A stretch of 40,281 bases of DNA, from positions 1 through 40,281 of the forward strand of contig JAHFBE010000015.1 in the NCBI GenBank assembly GCA_023250205.1, written 5' to 3'. The notes beneath the pieces were generated by a model. The model was not told the DNA's origin, ran no database searches, and was given only the letters and a program-made list of their open reading frames with translations. Source of the DNA: Candidatus Melainabacteria bacterium (GTDB lineage: Bacteria; Cyanobacteriota; Vampirovibrionia; 2-02-FULL-35-15). The position numbers and the translations under genes are program-made. Of the stretch, positions 9,137-16,299 are shown piece by piece; the stretch's first letter is position 1, and each line of letters begins with the position of its first letter.

Positions 9137-9706
9137 TCAAGCTTTATTATTCACAAGCTTATCTTTTATAACAAACCCCAGACTAATAACTATTACCAAA
9201 AATACAGCCATTAATAATATTGTCTTTTCAAACTGAAGTCTTAACTGTTCACCAATAATACTTGCAGAATTTGCAACTAAAATATATCTAAGACTTCTTA
9301 CTGGAAAACTTACACATGCAAATAAAATCGGATTAAATTTCATTAACCCACTTCCCAATGTTAGAGCCTTATAAGGAATAGGTGTAAAAGCATCTATAAC
9401 AATTGCCCAGACACCATATTTTTTAAAAAGAACCTCCGCTTTATCGATAAAAATAAGGTTTGGGAAAATCTTATCTACAATTTTTCTTCCACCAAATCTT
9501 CCGATACAATACCCAATGCATCCACCAATTACCGAACCAATACTACAAACCATCGCTAGTATTGTTGGATTTAAAATGTTTTGTATTGCAAGAGTAGATA
9601 ATAAAAAATCCGGCGGTAAAGGTAAAATAAACCCATCAAAAAAAGCATTAAAAAACAAACCAGTGGTACCATATTGTTTAAAGAATTCTTTTAAACTGTC
9701 TAACAT
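9137..9706 (-). CDS. VTT-domain (YqaA/DedA-type) membrane protein
   Basis: A 189-residue inner-membrane protein with about five hydrophobic segments. FFDGFILPLPPDFLL near the N-terminus and DAFTPIPYKALTLGSG in the middle are the two half-helical re-entrant motifs typical of VTT/SNARE-associated Golgi proteins; YqaA relatives share this spacing. DedA-type proteins are linked to lipid carrier flipping and membrane homeostasis; the role here is inferred only from the family. Its start codon lies 4 bp from the start of divergent hisC, so its 5' leader, if any, must lie inside hisC. No Shine-Dalgarno is seen. Confidence 0.85.
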   Translation of the reverse strand: MLDSLKEFFKQYGTTGLFFNAFFDGFILPLPPDFLLSTLAIQNILNPTILAMVCSIGSVIGGCIGYCIGRFGGRKIVDKIFPNLIFIDKAEVLFKKYGVWAIVIDAFTPIPYKALTLGSGLMKFNPILFACVSFPVRSLRYILVANSASIIGEQLRLQFEKTILLMAVFLVIVISLGFVIKDKLVNNKA

Positions 9707-9710
9707 AAAT

Positions 9711-10826
9711 ATGCGAAAGAAAAATTACGCTCAAAAAAATCTGCGTTCTGTGATACTTAACCTGCATCAGTATACAGCAGGTAAGTCCATTGGGGAAATA
9801 GCACATAAATACAAACTTCACCCAAGCAAAATCCTGAAATTAGGTAGCAATGAAAACGTTTTAGGTTCTTCACTAAAAGCAAAAATTGCAGCAACATTTG
9901 CCCTGGAAAAAGTAAATATTTATCCAGAGGTTGTTTCTACTGAGCTTTCCAATAAAATCAAAAAACTGCACAGACTAAAGAACGTAGAAGTTGTAGTAGG
10001 AAATGGAATGGATCAGATCCTGGAAATGCTGGGAAGATTATTCCTCAACAATGGAGATGAGACTATTATTTCTGTTCCAACATTCACACCGTATGAATTA
10101 TCCACCTTATGGGCAGGTGGCAAACCTCGCTTAATCCCACTTTTAAAAAACACCTGGCAAATGAATGTAGAGAAAATTTTAAAAACAATAAATAAAAGAA
10201 CAAGAATTATATATATTTGTTCTCCCAATAATCCTACAGGTAATTTAATGAATGAAGAAGATATTAAAAAAATTGTTGAGTCTACGGACAAAATAGTTTT
10301 TCTAGATGAGGCCTATGCAGAATTTGCAGGAAAATCATATATAAAATGGGTTGAGAAATATCCTAATTTAATTATTGGAAGAACATTTTCAAAAATTTAT
10401 GGATTAGCCGGATACAGAGTTGGCTATGCCTTTATAAATAAGGCATTGATTAGTTATTACTTAAATTCAATCACACCATTTGTTGTATCAAGACCCGGAC
10501 AAGCAGCCGCTCTTGCAGCATTGGACGATAAAGACTTTGTTTCAAAAACCTTAAAAATGAATAGTGAAGGTAAAAAGTTTTACTATGAAAATTTGAAAGC
10601 CGCTGGTATAAAATATCTTCCGACAAATGCAAACTTCATCACCATAAATACTTTCCCAATTAAGGCAAAACTTATAGGAACAAAATTACTTGAAAAAGGA
10701 ATAATTACAAGAGAATGTACCTCATTTGGCAATGGTGGAGAATATTTCGTACGGATTACTATAGGAACAAAAGAACAGAATAAAAGGGTTTTAGAAGCGC
10801 TGAAAAGCCTGTCATTGCGAGCGTAG
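9711..10826 (+). CDS. hisC: Histidinol-phosphate aminotransferase
   Basis: A 371-residue PLP enzyme (fold type I) that converts imidazole-acetol phosphate to L-histidinol phosphate in histidine synthesis. Visible motifs are LGSNENVLGSS, VGNGMDQILEML, SPNNPTGN, DEAYAEF, the PLP Lys228 in RTFSKIYGLAGYRVGY, and a C-terminal FVRITIG. The ATG at 9711 is chosen because the upstream extension of the frame is only antisense to the VTT gene. The last four residues and the TAG stop come from a family A repeat (10811-10930), so the ancestral end was overwritten. Other his genes are not in the window. A role in tyrosine or phenylalanine transamination is also possible for this family. Confidence 0.9.
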   Translation: MRKKNYAQKNLRSVILNLHQYTAGKSIGEIAHKYKLHPSKILKLGSNENVLGSSLKAKIAATFALEKVNIYPEVVSTELSNKIKKLHRLKNVEVVVGNGMDQILEMLGRLFLNNGDETIISVPTFTPYELSTLWAGGKPRLIPLLKNTWQMNVEKILKTINKRTRIIYICSPNNPTGNLMNEEDIKKIVESTDKIVFLDEAYAEFAGKSYIKWVEKYPNLIIGRTFSKIYGLAGYRVGYAFINKALISYYLNSITPFVVSRPGQAAALAALDDKDFVSKTLKMNSEGKKFYYENLKAAGIKYLPTNANFITINTFPIKAKLIGTKLLEKGIITRECTSFGNGGEYFVRITIGTKEQNKRVLEALKSLSLRA

Positions 10827-10930
10827 CGAAGCAATCTCACTTGACCATTAATAAATACATACTCAAGCTAAGAAAGTGTTAGGTTTTTATGAGATTGCTT
10901 CGTCAGGACTACGTCCTTCCTCGCAATGAC
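10811..10930. repeat. Palindromic repeat family A, copy 2 (hisC stop codon)
   Basis: The outer arms are GTCATTGCGA (10811-10820) and TCGCAATGAC (10921-10930). The inner arms are CGAAGCAATCTCA (10827-10839) and TGAGATTGCTTCG (10890-10902). Its left arm encodes the last residues of HisC and the TAG. It fills the whole hisC/glycosyltransferase convergent gap and ends 9 bases short of the opposite stop, so it may also serve as a bidirectional terminator. Confidence 0.9.
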
Positions 10931-10939
10931 ACCAACAAT

Positions 10940-12241
10940 TTAATATGCCTGCACTCTAGTGGAATAATCTCTAATAATTCTTGCGGCTTCCTCTTCAGCC
11001 AAATATGACCTGGCAATATTGCTCATCTTTTTTGCAGCATTTAAATAATTTTCATCATTTAACATACAACGAACATTAAATGAAATAGAATCAACATTTA
11101 AATCTCTATATGAAAGCTTAGAAGCTAATCCCAATTCACATAATCTCTTTGCATTTGATTCCTGCTCAACCTGACCTGCATCAGGAACCACAAGCATTGG
11201 AACACCAAGAGTAATTAATTCCATTGCAGTACTATGCCCAGCCTGAGTGATAACTAAATTTGCATTCAAATAATATTCTGCCGGATTATCTACAAATCCT
11301 ACAAGGTACAAATTTGGAAGGGAAATATTTGATTTAAAATTGCTTAAAACAATAAACAAAACATCTGGCATTTGTTTAGCAAGTAAAGGAATTACATCAA
11401 ATAATGGCTTTCTATATTTATGTCCTCCAAGAGTACAAACTATTTTTCTTTTAAACCCTTGATATTGCTGAGGAAGAATGTTTTTAGAACCTTCTTGTAA
11501 TAAAGACTTCCAACTCCATGGGAGTAGAGGTCCAAGAAATCTTTGTTTCTTCTTTACAAAATTTTCATTACACAATAATGGTAAACAAAGTGAATAAGGT
11601 GGTGGTAAGTCAGGGAGGAATATTTCATCTGTAGCTTCAAGCCAATCCTTTACTACTTTAAGAAAGAAAGGCTCTGCCGCATTCGTTAAAACAGCCTTTG
11701 TCCCAGCTCTAAGCCATTCTCTAAATGAAATCTCTATCAAACTATCTTCTAGATTATTTAATTCTGCCTCAAAAAAAGGAGCAAATGTAGTCTGATTTGT
11801 AAGTAAAATACACGGTATACCAAGTTTATGTGCAGCAAAAACCGGAGCACTCCTTGAATCAGCAATGACACAGGTAATACCATAATTTTGAATAATTTTT
11901 CTCTCTTCACTGATAATCTGATTAATTGCTACAGGCCATGAGCTGTTTTTCAAAATAGTCAACCCAATATCAAAATTTCCATCCTTTCCAACAAAACTAA
12001 TCTCTGGAGTTACTTCAACCGTTGAAAAAGATGTATTTTCAAATCTCTTTAATGCATATCCATAACTACCTAATAGAACTTCCTCTGGATTTAGTTGCCT
12101 TGCAATTGCAAGAGCCCTACTTGAATGTCCATATCCTTCCCCATTAACAGAAAAATAAATCTTATGTTTAAGTTCCTTACTTCCGAACTCACTTGTAGAA
12201 ATAAGATTCTTTGAATATTTTTGTAATATCTGGTCTTTCAT
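10940..12241 (-). CDS. GT-B fold glycosyltransferase, MurG/UGT-like
   Basis: A 433-residue protein. The N-terminal half has FSVNGEGYGHSSRALAIARQL, the G-G-H-type loop found in family 28-like transferases. The C-terminal half has VCTLGGHKYRKP and a donor-binding region ITQAGHSTAMELITLGVPML followed by PDAGQVEQESNAKRL, as in nucleotide-sugar GT-B enzymes. It probably moves a sugar from a nucleotide donor to a lipid or polysaccharide at the cytosolic face of the membrane; donor and acceptor are unknown. It stands alone, convergent with hisC. The ATG is preceded by no Shine-Dalgarno; TAGAAT (12252-12257) lies 10 bases upstream and TATAAT (12267-12272) 25 bases upstream, on the coding strand. Confidence 0.8.
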   Translation of the reverse strand: MKDQILQKYSKNLISTSEFGSKELKHKIYFSVNGEGYGHSSRALAIARQLNPEEVLLGSYGYALKRFENTSFSTVEVTPEISFVGKDGNFDIGLTILKNSSWPVAINQIISEERKIIQNYGITCVIADSRSAPVFAAHKLGIPCILLTNQTTFAPFFEAELNNLEDSLIEISFREWLRAGTKAVLTNAAEPFFLKVVKDWLEATDEIFLPDLPPPYSLCLPLLCNENFVKKKQRFLGPLLPWSWKSLLQEGSKNILPQQYQGFKRKIVCTLGGHKYRKPLFDVIPLLAKQMPDVLFIVLSNFKSNISLPNLYLVGFVDNPAEYYLNANLVITQAGHSTAMELITLGVPMLVVPDAGQVEQESNAKRLCELGLASKLSYRDLNVDSISFNVRCMLNDENYLNAAKKMSNIARSYLAEEEAARIIRDYSTRVQAY

Positions 12242-12309
12242 CTTAATTTAAATTCTATTACCCGTTATTATAAGCTATTACAATCTTTATAACCTTTTAA
12301 TATTTTGAA

Positions 12310-12364
12310 AGTTTTAAGCTATAAGTTGCAAGTTATAAGCTTATAACTTACTGCTTAAAGCTTA
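12310..12364. repeat. Palindromic repeat with 20-bp perfect palindrome (family C copy 1)
   Basis: The segment is built from AAGCTATAAG-like units that mirror each other around a perfect 20-bp palindrome at 12330-12349 (AAGTTATAAGCTTATAACTT). It lies in the 165-bp divergent gap between the glycosyltransferase and pstB, just upstream of a likely pstB -10. Similar AGCTTAAAGC units occur at 28477-28517. Confidence 0.6.
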
Positions 12365-12375
12365 TTGGTTTAATA

Positions 12376-12384
12376 TGTTAAAAT
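12376..12384 (+). promoter_or_regulatory. Possible extended -10 promoter of pstB
   Basis: TGTTAAAAT matches the extended -10 form TGn-TAnAAT and sits 22 bases before the pstB ATG. No clear -35 is seen. No pho-box-like direct repeat is recognised. Confidence 0.35.
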
Positions 12385-12406
12385 CCTCATTGATCAATCA
12401 GGAATT

Positions 12407-13195
12407 ATGACTGTAAAAACTGCAACTCAACCCGTAATTAAGCTAGAAAAGGTTTCTTGCTCGTACAATGGTTTTCTTGCTGTTAAAGACGTTAACCTGG
12501 AAATAGAATCAAATAAAATAACTGCACTTATTGGACCTTCCGGATGTGGTAAGTCTACTGTACTTAGAACCCTAAACAGGATGAATGACACTGTACCTGG
12601 AGCAAAAATCAGCGGCACTATCCTTATCCACAACGAAGACATTTATAGGAATAATGTGGATTTAATAGAGCTTAGAAGGAACATTGGGATGGTTTTTCAA
12701 AGGCCCTATCCGTTTCCCATGAGTATCTACGATAATGTTGCTTATGGACCAAGAATGCATGGTATCAAAGATAAAAAAATTCTTGACGAGCTTATAGTAC
12801 ATAGCTTAGAGCAAGCTGCTCTCTGGAATGAAGTAAAAGACAAACTTACACAAAATGCATATGAACTTTCTGGCGGTCAACAACAAAGACTTTGTATTGC
12901 AAGAGCACTTGCTGTAGAGCCTGAAATATTACTTTTAGATGAGCCTTGCTCAGCATTGGATCCCATTGCTACTTTAAAAATCGAAGATCTGTTAAATGAG
13001 TTAAAGAAAAAGCTAACCATTGTTATAGTTACACACAACATGCAACAAGCAAGCAGAATATCAGACAATACTGCCTTCTTTTGGACTACTGAAGAAAGAA
13101 CAGGTTTCTTAGTGGAGTATGATTCAACTGCTCAAATTTTCAGCAGTCCAAACGATAAACGTACTGAAGACTATATAACAGGAAGATTTGGTTAA
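12407..13195 (+). CDS. pstB: Phosphate ABC transporter ATP-binding protein PstB
   Basis: A 262-residue ABC ATPase that powers high-affinity phosphate import with PstC/PstA. Walker A is GPSGCGKST (residues 43-51), the Q-loop lies in [18 protein letters not shown], the signature is LSGGQQQR, Walker B is [13 protein letters not shown], and the H-loop is VTHNMQQA. The [15 protein letters not shown] segment and the C-terminal [12 protein letters not shown] are specific to PstB. No pstS, pstC, pstA or phoU gene is in the window, so the ATPase is separated from its partners. Its TAA overlaps the ATG of the next gene by one base (TAATG), which suggests translational coupling. Confidence 0.94.
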   Translation: MTVKTATQPVIKLEKVSCSYNGFLAVKDVNLEIESNKITALIGPSGCGKSTVLRTLNRMNDTVPGAKISGTILIHNEDIYRNNVDLIELRRNIGMVFQRPYPFPMSIYDNVAYGPRMHGIKDKKILDELIVHSLEQAALWNEVKDKLTQNAYELSGGQQQRLCIARALAVEPEILLLDEPCSALDPIATLKIEDLLNELKKKLTIVIVTHNMQQASRISDNTAFFWTTEERTGFLVEYDSTAQIFSSPNDKRTEDYITGRFG

Positions 13196-13671
13196 TGGCA
13201 GAAATAATTCCACTCGATCAACTAGCAAATAGACTACAATTTCTTCATTCAAAAAACAAAGATCTTAAGATTGTCGCAACCAATGGTTGTTTCGATATCC
13301 TCCATATTGGACATATAAGATCTCTTCAAAAAGCAAAGTCACTTGGAAATTTTCTAATTGTGGGTCTAAACAGTGATTCTTCGATAAAAAGACTAAAGGG
13401 AGATGATAGACCCCTAAATAATGAAAAAGAGCGAGCAGAAGTTCTTGCTGCTATTTCATGCATTGATTTTGTAAGCATTTTCAATGACGATACTGCTGAA
13501 AATTTTCTAGAAATAGTGAAACCACAAATTTATGTGAAGGGTGGGGAATATAGCATAGATATTCTCCCGGAAACCAAGATAGTAAAAAAATACAATGGTG
13601 AAATTATTCTAGTTCCGATGATCCCAAATTCCTCTACTACTAACCTGATTAACAAAATTAAAAAAATTTAA
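13195..13671 (+). CDS. HldE2/RfaE2-like nucleotidyltransferase
   Basis: A 158-residue cytidylyltransferase-fold protein. NGCFDILHIGH carries the HxGH motif (His37, His40), followed by GLNSDSSIKRLKG, RPLNNEKERAEVLAA, VKGGEY and a C-terminal NSSTTNLINKI. These match the adenylyltransferase domain of HldE, which forms ADP-heptose from heptose-1-phosphate for lipopolysaccharide or S-layer glycans. The kinase half (HldE1) is not present in this protein. Because it is coupled to pstB, the two are co-expressed; the functional reason is not apparent. A glycerol-3-phosphate cytidylyltransferase-like role is a less likely alternative. Confidence 0.85.
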   Translation: MAEIIPLDQLANRLQFLHSKNKDLKIVATNGCFDILHIGHIRSLQKAKSLGNFLIVGLNSDSSIKRLKGDDRPLNNEKERAEVLAAISCIDFVSIFNDDTAENFLEIVKPQIYVKGGEYSIDILPETKIVKKYNGEIILVPMIPNSSTTNLINKIKKI

Positions 13672-13710
13672 GGTGCCTACCTCTATCTTTTTAGAAATAT
13701 TTTTTGCTAG

Positions 13711-13716
13711 TATAAA
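13711..13716 (+). promoter_or_regulatory. Possible -10 box for the small gene at 13777
   Basis: TATAAA, within TATAAAAT, lies about 60 bases upstream of the ATG in the gap after the HldE2-like gene. The upstream region is T-rich without a clear -35. Confidence 0.35.
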
Positions 13717-13776
13717 ATTAAGAGATCATTAAGGAACCAATTTATTTAATTAACTACATTATTTAAGGAGCAATAT

Positions 13777-13983
13777 ATGGCAAAATACACAAAAAAATGG
13801 GAAATCGCATATGTAGCCAAGAAATTAAGACAAGAAAAGACTGTTACCTTAACCTGTTTACAAAGCGAAACTTCTTTAATAATTGAAATGTTACGTTCTT
13901 TCAGTAATTCAAATCCAATTTTAAGACAAACTATATGCAAACCTAACTCTCAAGAAGTCCTTTTAGAAATTGTTAATCCATAA
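13777..13983 (+). CDS. Small hypothetical protein, 68 residues
   Basis: I do not recognise it. It has an excellent ribosome-binding site (AAGGAG shortly before the ATG), a plausible promoter and a downstream hairpin, all of which support a real gene. It starts AKYTKKWEIAYVAKKLRQEK, is basic at the N-terminus and more neutral later, and has two cysteines (27 and 51) and no membrane segment. It is convergent with another small gene at 14036. A small cytosolic, possibly nucleic-acid-binding protein is conceivable, but this is a guess from charge alone. Confidence 0.65.
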   Translation: MAKYTKKWEIAYVAKKLRQEKTVTLTCLQSETSLIIEMLRSFSNSNPILRQTICKPNSQEVLLEIVNP

Positions 13984-13989
13984 AACAAA

Positions 13990-14015
13990 TCGAGGCACGA
14001 TTACTCGCGCCTCGA
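13990..14015. terminator. Hairpin between convergent small genes
   Basis: TCGAGGC (13990-13996) pairs with GCCTCGA (14009-14015), with two further inner pairs after one mismatch. It stands between two convergent stop codons and is the only GC-rich stretch nearby, so a bidirectional terminator is likely, although the U-runs on either side are poor. Confidence 0.55.
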
Positions 14016-14035
14016 AGTATTAATAACTCTTTTAT

Positions 14036-14221
14036 CTAAAGGTCTACACCTGAGCCATCGCCAAGTTTATCTTCTAAATTATCAACAAATTCAAGCATTA
14101 AACCTAGTCTTCTCAGTTTATCTTCTTTAAAAATAACTTCTTTAGCTAACTCTTTCCTTTGCTGATATAGATCACTTAGGTCTTTAGCTAACATTCTAAA
14201 TTCTTCTGTTACTGTTGCCAT
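14036..14221 (-). CDS. Small coiled-coil-like protein, 61 residues
   Basis: I do not recognise it. The sequence is highly charged and helical, with heptad-like leucines (EEFRMLAKDLSDLYQQRKELAKEV in outline), and ends in a short Gly/Asp tail. AAAGGAA lies about 9 bases before the ATG, supporting translation. It is the likely distal partner of the large unknown gene at 14335-15993, 113 bp upstream on the same strand. It could be a small accessory or chaperone-like factor for that protein; this is inferred from position only. Confidence 0.6.
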   Translation of the reverse strand: MATVTEEFRMLAKDLSDLYQQRKELAKEVIFKEDKLRRLGLMLEFVDNLEDKLGDGSGVDL

Positions 14222-14334
14222 ATTTAATTCCTTTGTCTTGTGAAATTAACTACTTTTATGCTTCGGCAAAAGCAACATGAACAAAAGCCTTGAAGAGGGA
14301 TAACCTATCATGATTTTTATTTAGGGGTATCCCC

Positions 14335-15993
14335 TTATGAGACAGTCTCTATATCTGGAGAAAACTTTTTGCTAAAAAAAGCTTTAACTGTATCATATAA
14401 ATTACTTAGGCTTGAAGTACATGCCTGATAAGTAGCCTTAGGGTTAATAGCAGGAAATAAGCTTGCAATTGACTCATCACTTGTTTCTTTTTGAATATCT
14501 AACATTTCTTTCCTAAAGTTAGCAAGATTATCAAATAAAAGCTCATTTGCAATTGGAAAGATTTTCAATGCTGAATTTGTAACAAAGCCTAATAGTCCTT
14601 TATCAAACACTTTTGCCAGTATTGGCATAGCAAGGTTTAGTGGGACAAATATTGCTCCAAATATATTTGAATACTCTTTAATTTTTTTAGCTGGAATTGA
14701 TCTGGCAAAACTTGTAATACCCCAGATAATTTTTGCTCCCCATGATTTCTTATAATCATTAAATTTATTTTCAGGAATATCACTTCCAGCACCCTCTTTT
14801 AAGCCTTCATATAGCTTCTTAATAAAGCCATCATCCTTGGTATCCTCTGTAAATTCTTTTGCAAATTCCTGGAAGCTATTATATTGATTATCCTTCAACA
14901 CTTTATTTACAATAATAGAAGACACTGTGCTTTCTTTACCCAGGATTCTTTCAAATCCACTGCTAATATTTTTAATAATCTTTTGGAGGGAGAATTCTTT
15001 ATAAGTAAGCGGGCTTAATTTAATTTCACCAAGAATTTTGTCCTTAGACTTGGAAACATTTTGAATCGCTTCAATTTCACCCACATAATTACCCATATTC
15101 TCACTTACCAAATCATAAACCCATGGATTAACAGTAACCATAAAATCAAATAGTTTTACATTAGGACAAAGCCATTTTAAAAATGGCATTGCAATGTTTT
15201 GAATACAAAAGATTTTTGGAAACAATTTAACAAAATCTAGATTTAACTTGTTGTAGTTATCAATAAGAAAGATTGCATTTTTTACAAGCTTTTGTTTTAC
15301 CTCCGGCTCAGCTTCTCCATCTTTTTCTTGAAAAGTACCAGATAAAAATTTTTGAGCATCTAAAGGATCTATTTCAGCCCGCCTTTTATATTCCGCAAAA
15401 ACTTTAGCAAATTCAGGATCTTTCAGGATATTTTTTATAGGCTCAAAATCATCTTCTTTAAAGCCATAGGACTTAAATACATGGTATGCAATCCACGATG
15501 TTAATGTAGTCCGCCTGTTATATGCTCTGTCCAGAATATCAGCAACATTATGCAAAGAAACATGTGCTTTCTCCTCATCAGGAGCAAGTTCAATACGGCT
15601 TGCATTTTTTGACAGAGTTTCATCAATAAAAACCCTGTCCTCTTTCTCTCCTTGATTTTCTAAGCCAGACTGAAGACTTTCTACAAATTGTTTCAAGCCA
15701 CCATAAGCCTGTATCTGTTTATCTAATATCTGCGAAATTTTAAGAGTGCTACCATCAGGAGTAAATTCATACCCATTTGTACCTACCTCACCAGCAATAA
15801 TTTGTACATTTTTAATTTTTTGATCGTCAAATTTATCTAAGTCTTTAGAGATATCAATTTGTTGACTTAAACGCCTTTTCAATTCCTGGGCAACACCAGA
15901 ATCTAAGCCTCGTCGCAAAACAGTAAATGATAAATTTGGTTTTATAGTTGTCATAATATAAATCAAAAACAAGAATATGCTTTTACTGGCCAT
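14335..15993 (-). CDS. Large lineage-specific protein of unknown function, 552 residues
   Basis: I cannot assign a family. The long frame, AT-rich coding style and a GGAAG ten or so bases before the ATG at 15993 support a real gene; a second start (ATG at 15954) would remove 13 mildly hydrophobic residues. Residues 30-230 are polar and charged. From about 250 on there are several moderately hydrophobic stretches, for example around FLKWLCPNVKLFDFMV, GAIFVPLNLAMPILAKVF and LLGFVTNSALKIFPIA, which could be amphipathic or membrane-associated helices. No classical signal peptide, repeats or catalytic motifs are seen. It is followed by a small coiled-coil gene on the same strand. Confidence 0.7.
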   Translation of the reverse strand: MASKSIFLFLIYIMTTIKPNLSFTVLRRGLDSGVAQELKRRLSQQIDISKDLDKFDDQKIKNVQIIAGEVGTNGYEFTPDGSTLKISQILDKQIQAYGGLKQFVESLQSGLENQGEKEDRVFIDETLSKNASRIELAPDEEKAHVSLHNVADILDRAYNRRTTLTSWIAYHVFKSYGFKEDDFEPIKNILKDPEFAKVFAEYKRRAEIDPLDAQKFLSGTFQEKDGEAEPEVKQKLVKNAIFLIDNYNKLNLDFVKLFPKIFCIQNIAMPFLKWLCPNVKLFDFMVTVNPWVYDLVSENMGNYVGEIEAIQNVSKSKDKILGEIKLSPLTYKEFSLQKIIKNISSGFERILGKESTVSSIIVNKVLKDNQYNSFQEFAKEFTEDTKDDGFIKKLYEGLKEGAGSDIPENKFNDYKKSWGAKIIWGITSFARSIPAKKIKEYSNIFGAIFVPLNLAMPILAKVFDKGLLGFVTNSALKIFPIANELLFDNLANFRKEMLDIQKETSDESIASLFPAINPKATYQACTSSLSNLYDTVKAFFSKKFSPDIETVS

Positions 15994-16299
15994 TTTTACT
16001 TCCAGTCAAAGCTATAAACGTTTTCAATATTTTTTTTAGAAAAAAGCTATATCTCATATAAATACAGCTTTTAAGCCAATATTACCAATCCTTAACCCTG
16101 CAAAGGAAGTTTTTCTTAACCTAGAAATATAAGGAAATCATTAAAGAATTTAATAGCTAAAATATTTGATAAATATCAACTTTTTATTGATATAAATCCA
16201 CAAAATACTCTAAAAAGCTTAACCGTTTTAACCATATTAAGGGTATAAAAACAAAAGTAATAGATATAACTTTTGAAAACTTAAAAACAAGGAGTACTT
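15994..16299. other. Divergent intergenic region, 306 bp
   Basis: Very AT-rich DNA between the divergent unknown gene and the sugar dehydrogenase. It must hold both promoters. A TATAAA at 16244-16249 and an AAGGAG ribosome-binding site at 16289-16294 serve the plus-strand gene. I see no RNA gene, riboswitch or long ORF in it. Confidence 0.5.

Noticed and set aside
9137-9706. Alkaline phosphatase-like DedA transporter assignment
   Set aside because: Only the VTT/YqaA layout is visible; a specific substrate claim would go beyond the sequence.
9516-9710. Upstream extension of the hisC frame by 65 codons
   Set aside because: It is antisense to the conserved VTT-domain gene and the added sequence has no HisC character; the ATG at 9711 fits the family.
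12242-12406. Pho box or riboswitch upstream of pstB
   Set aside because: The gap is explained by a palindromic repeat and a -10 box; no direct 7-bp repeats with pho-box spacing or riboswitch core were recognised.
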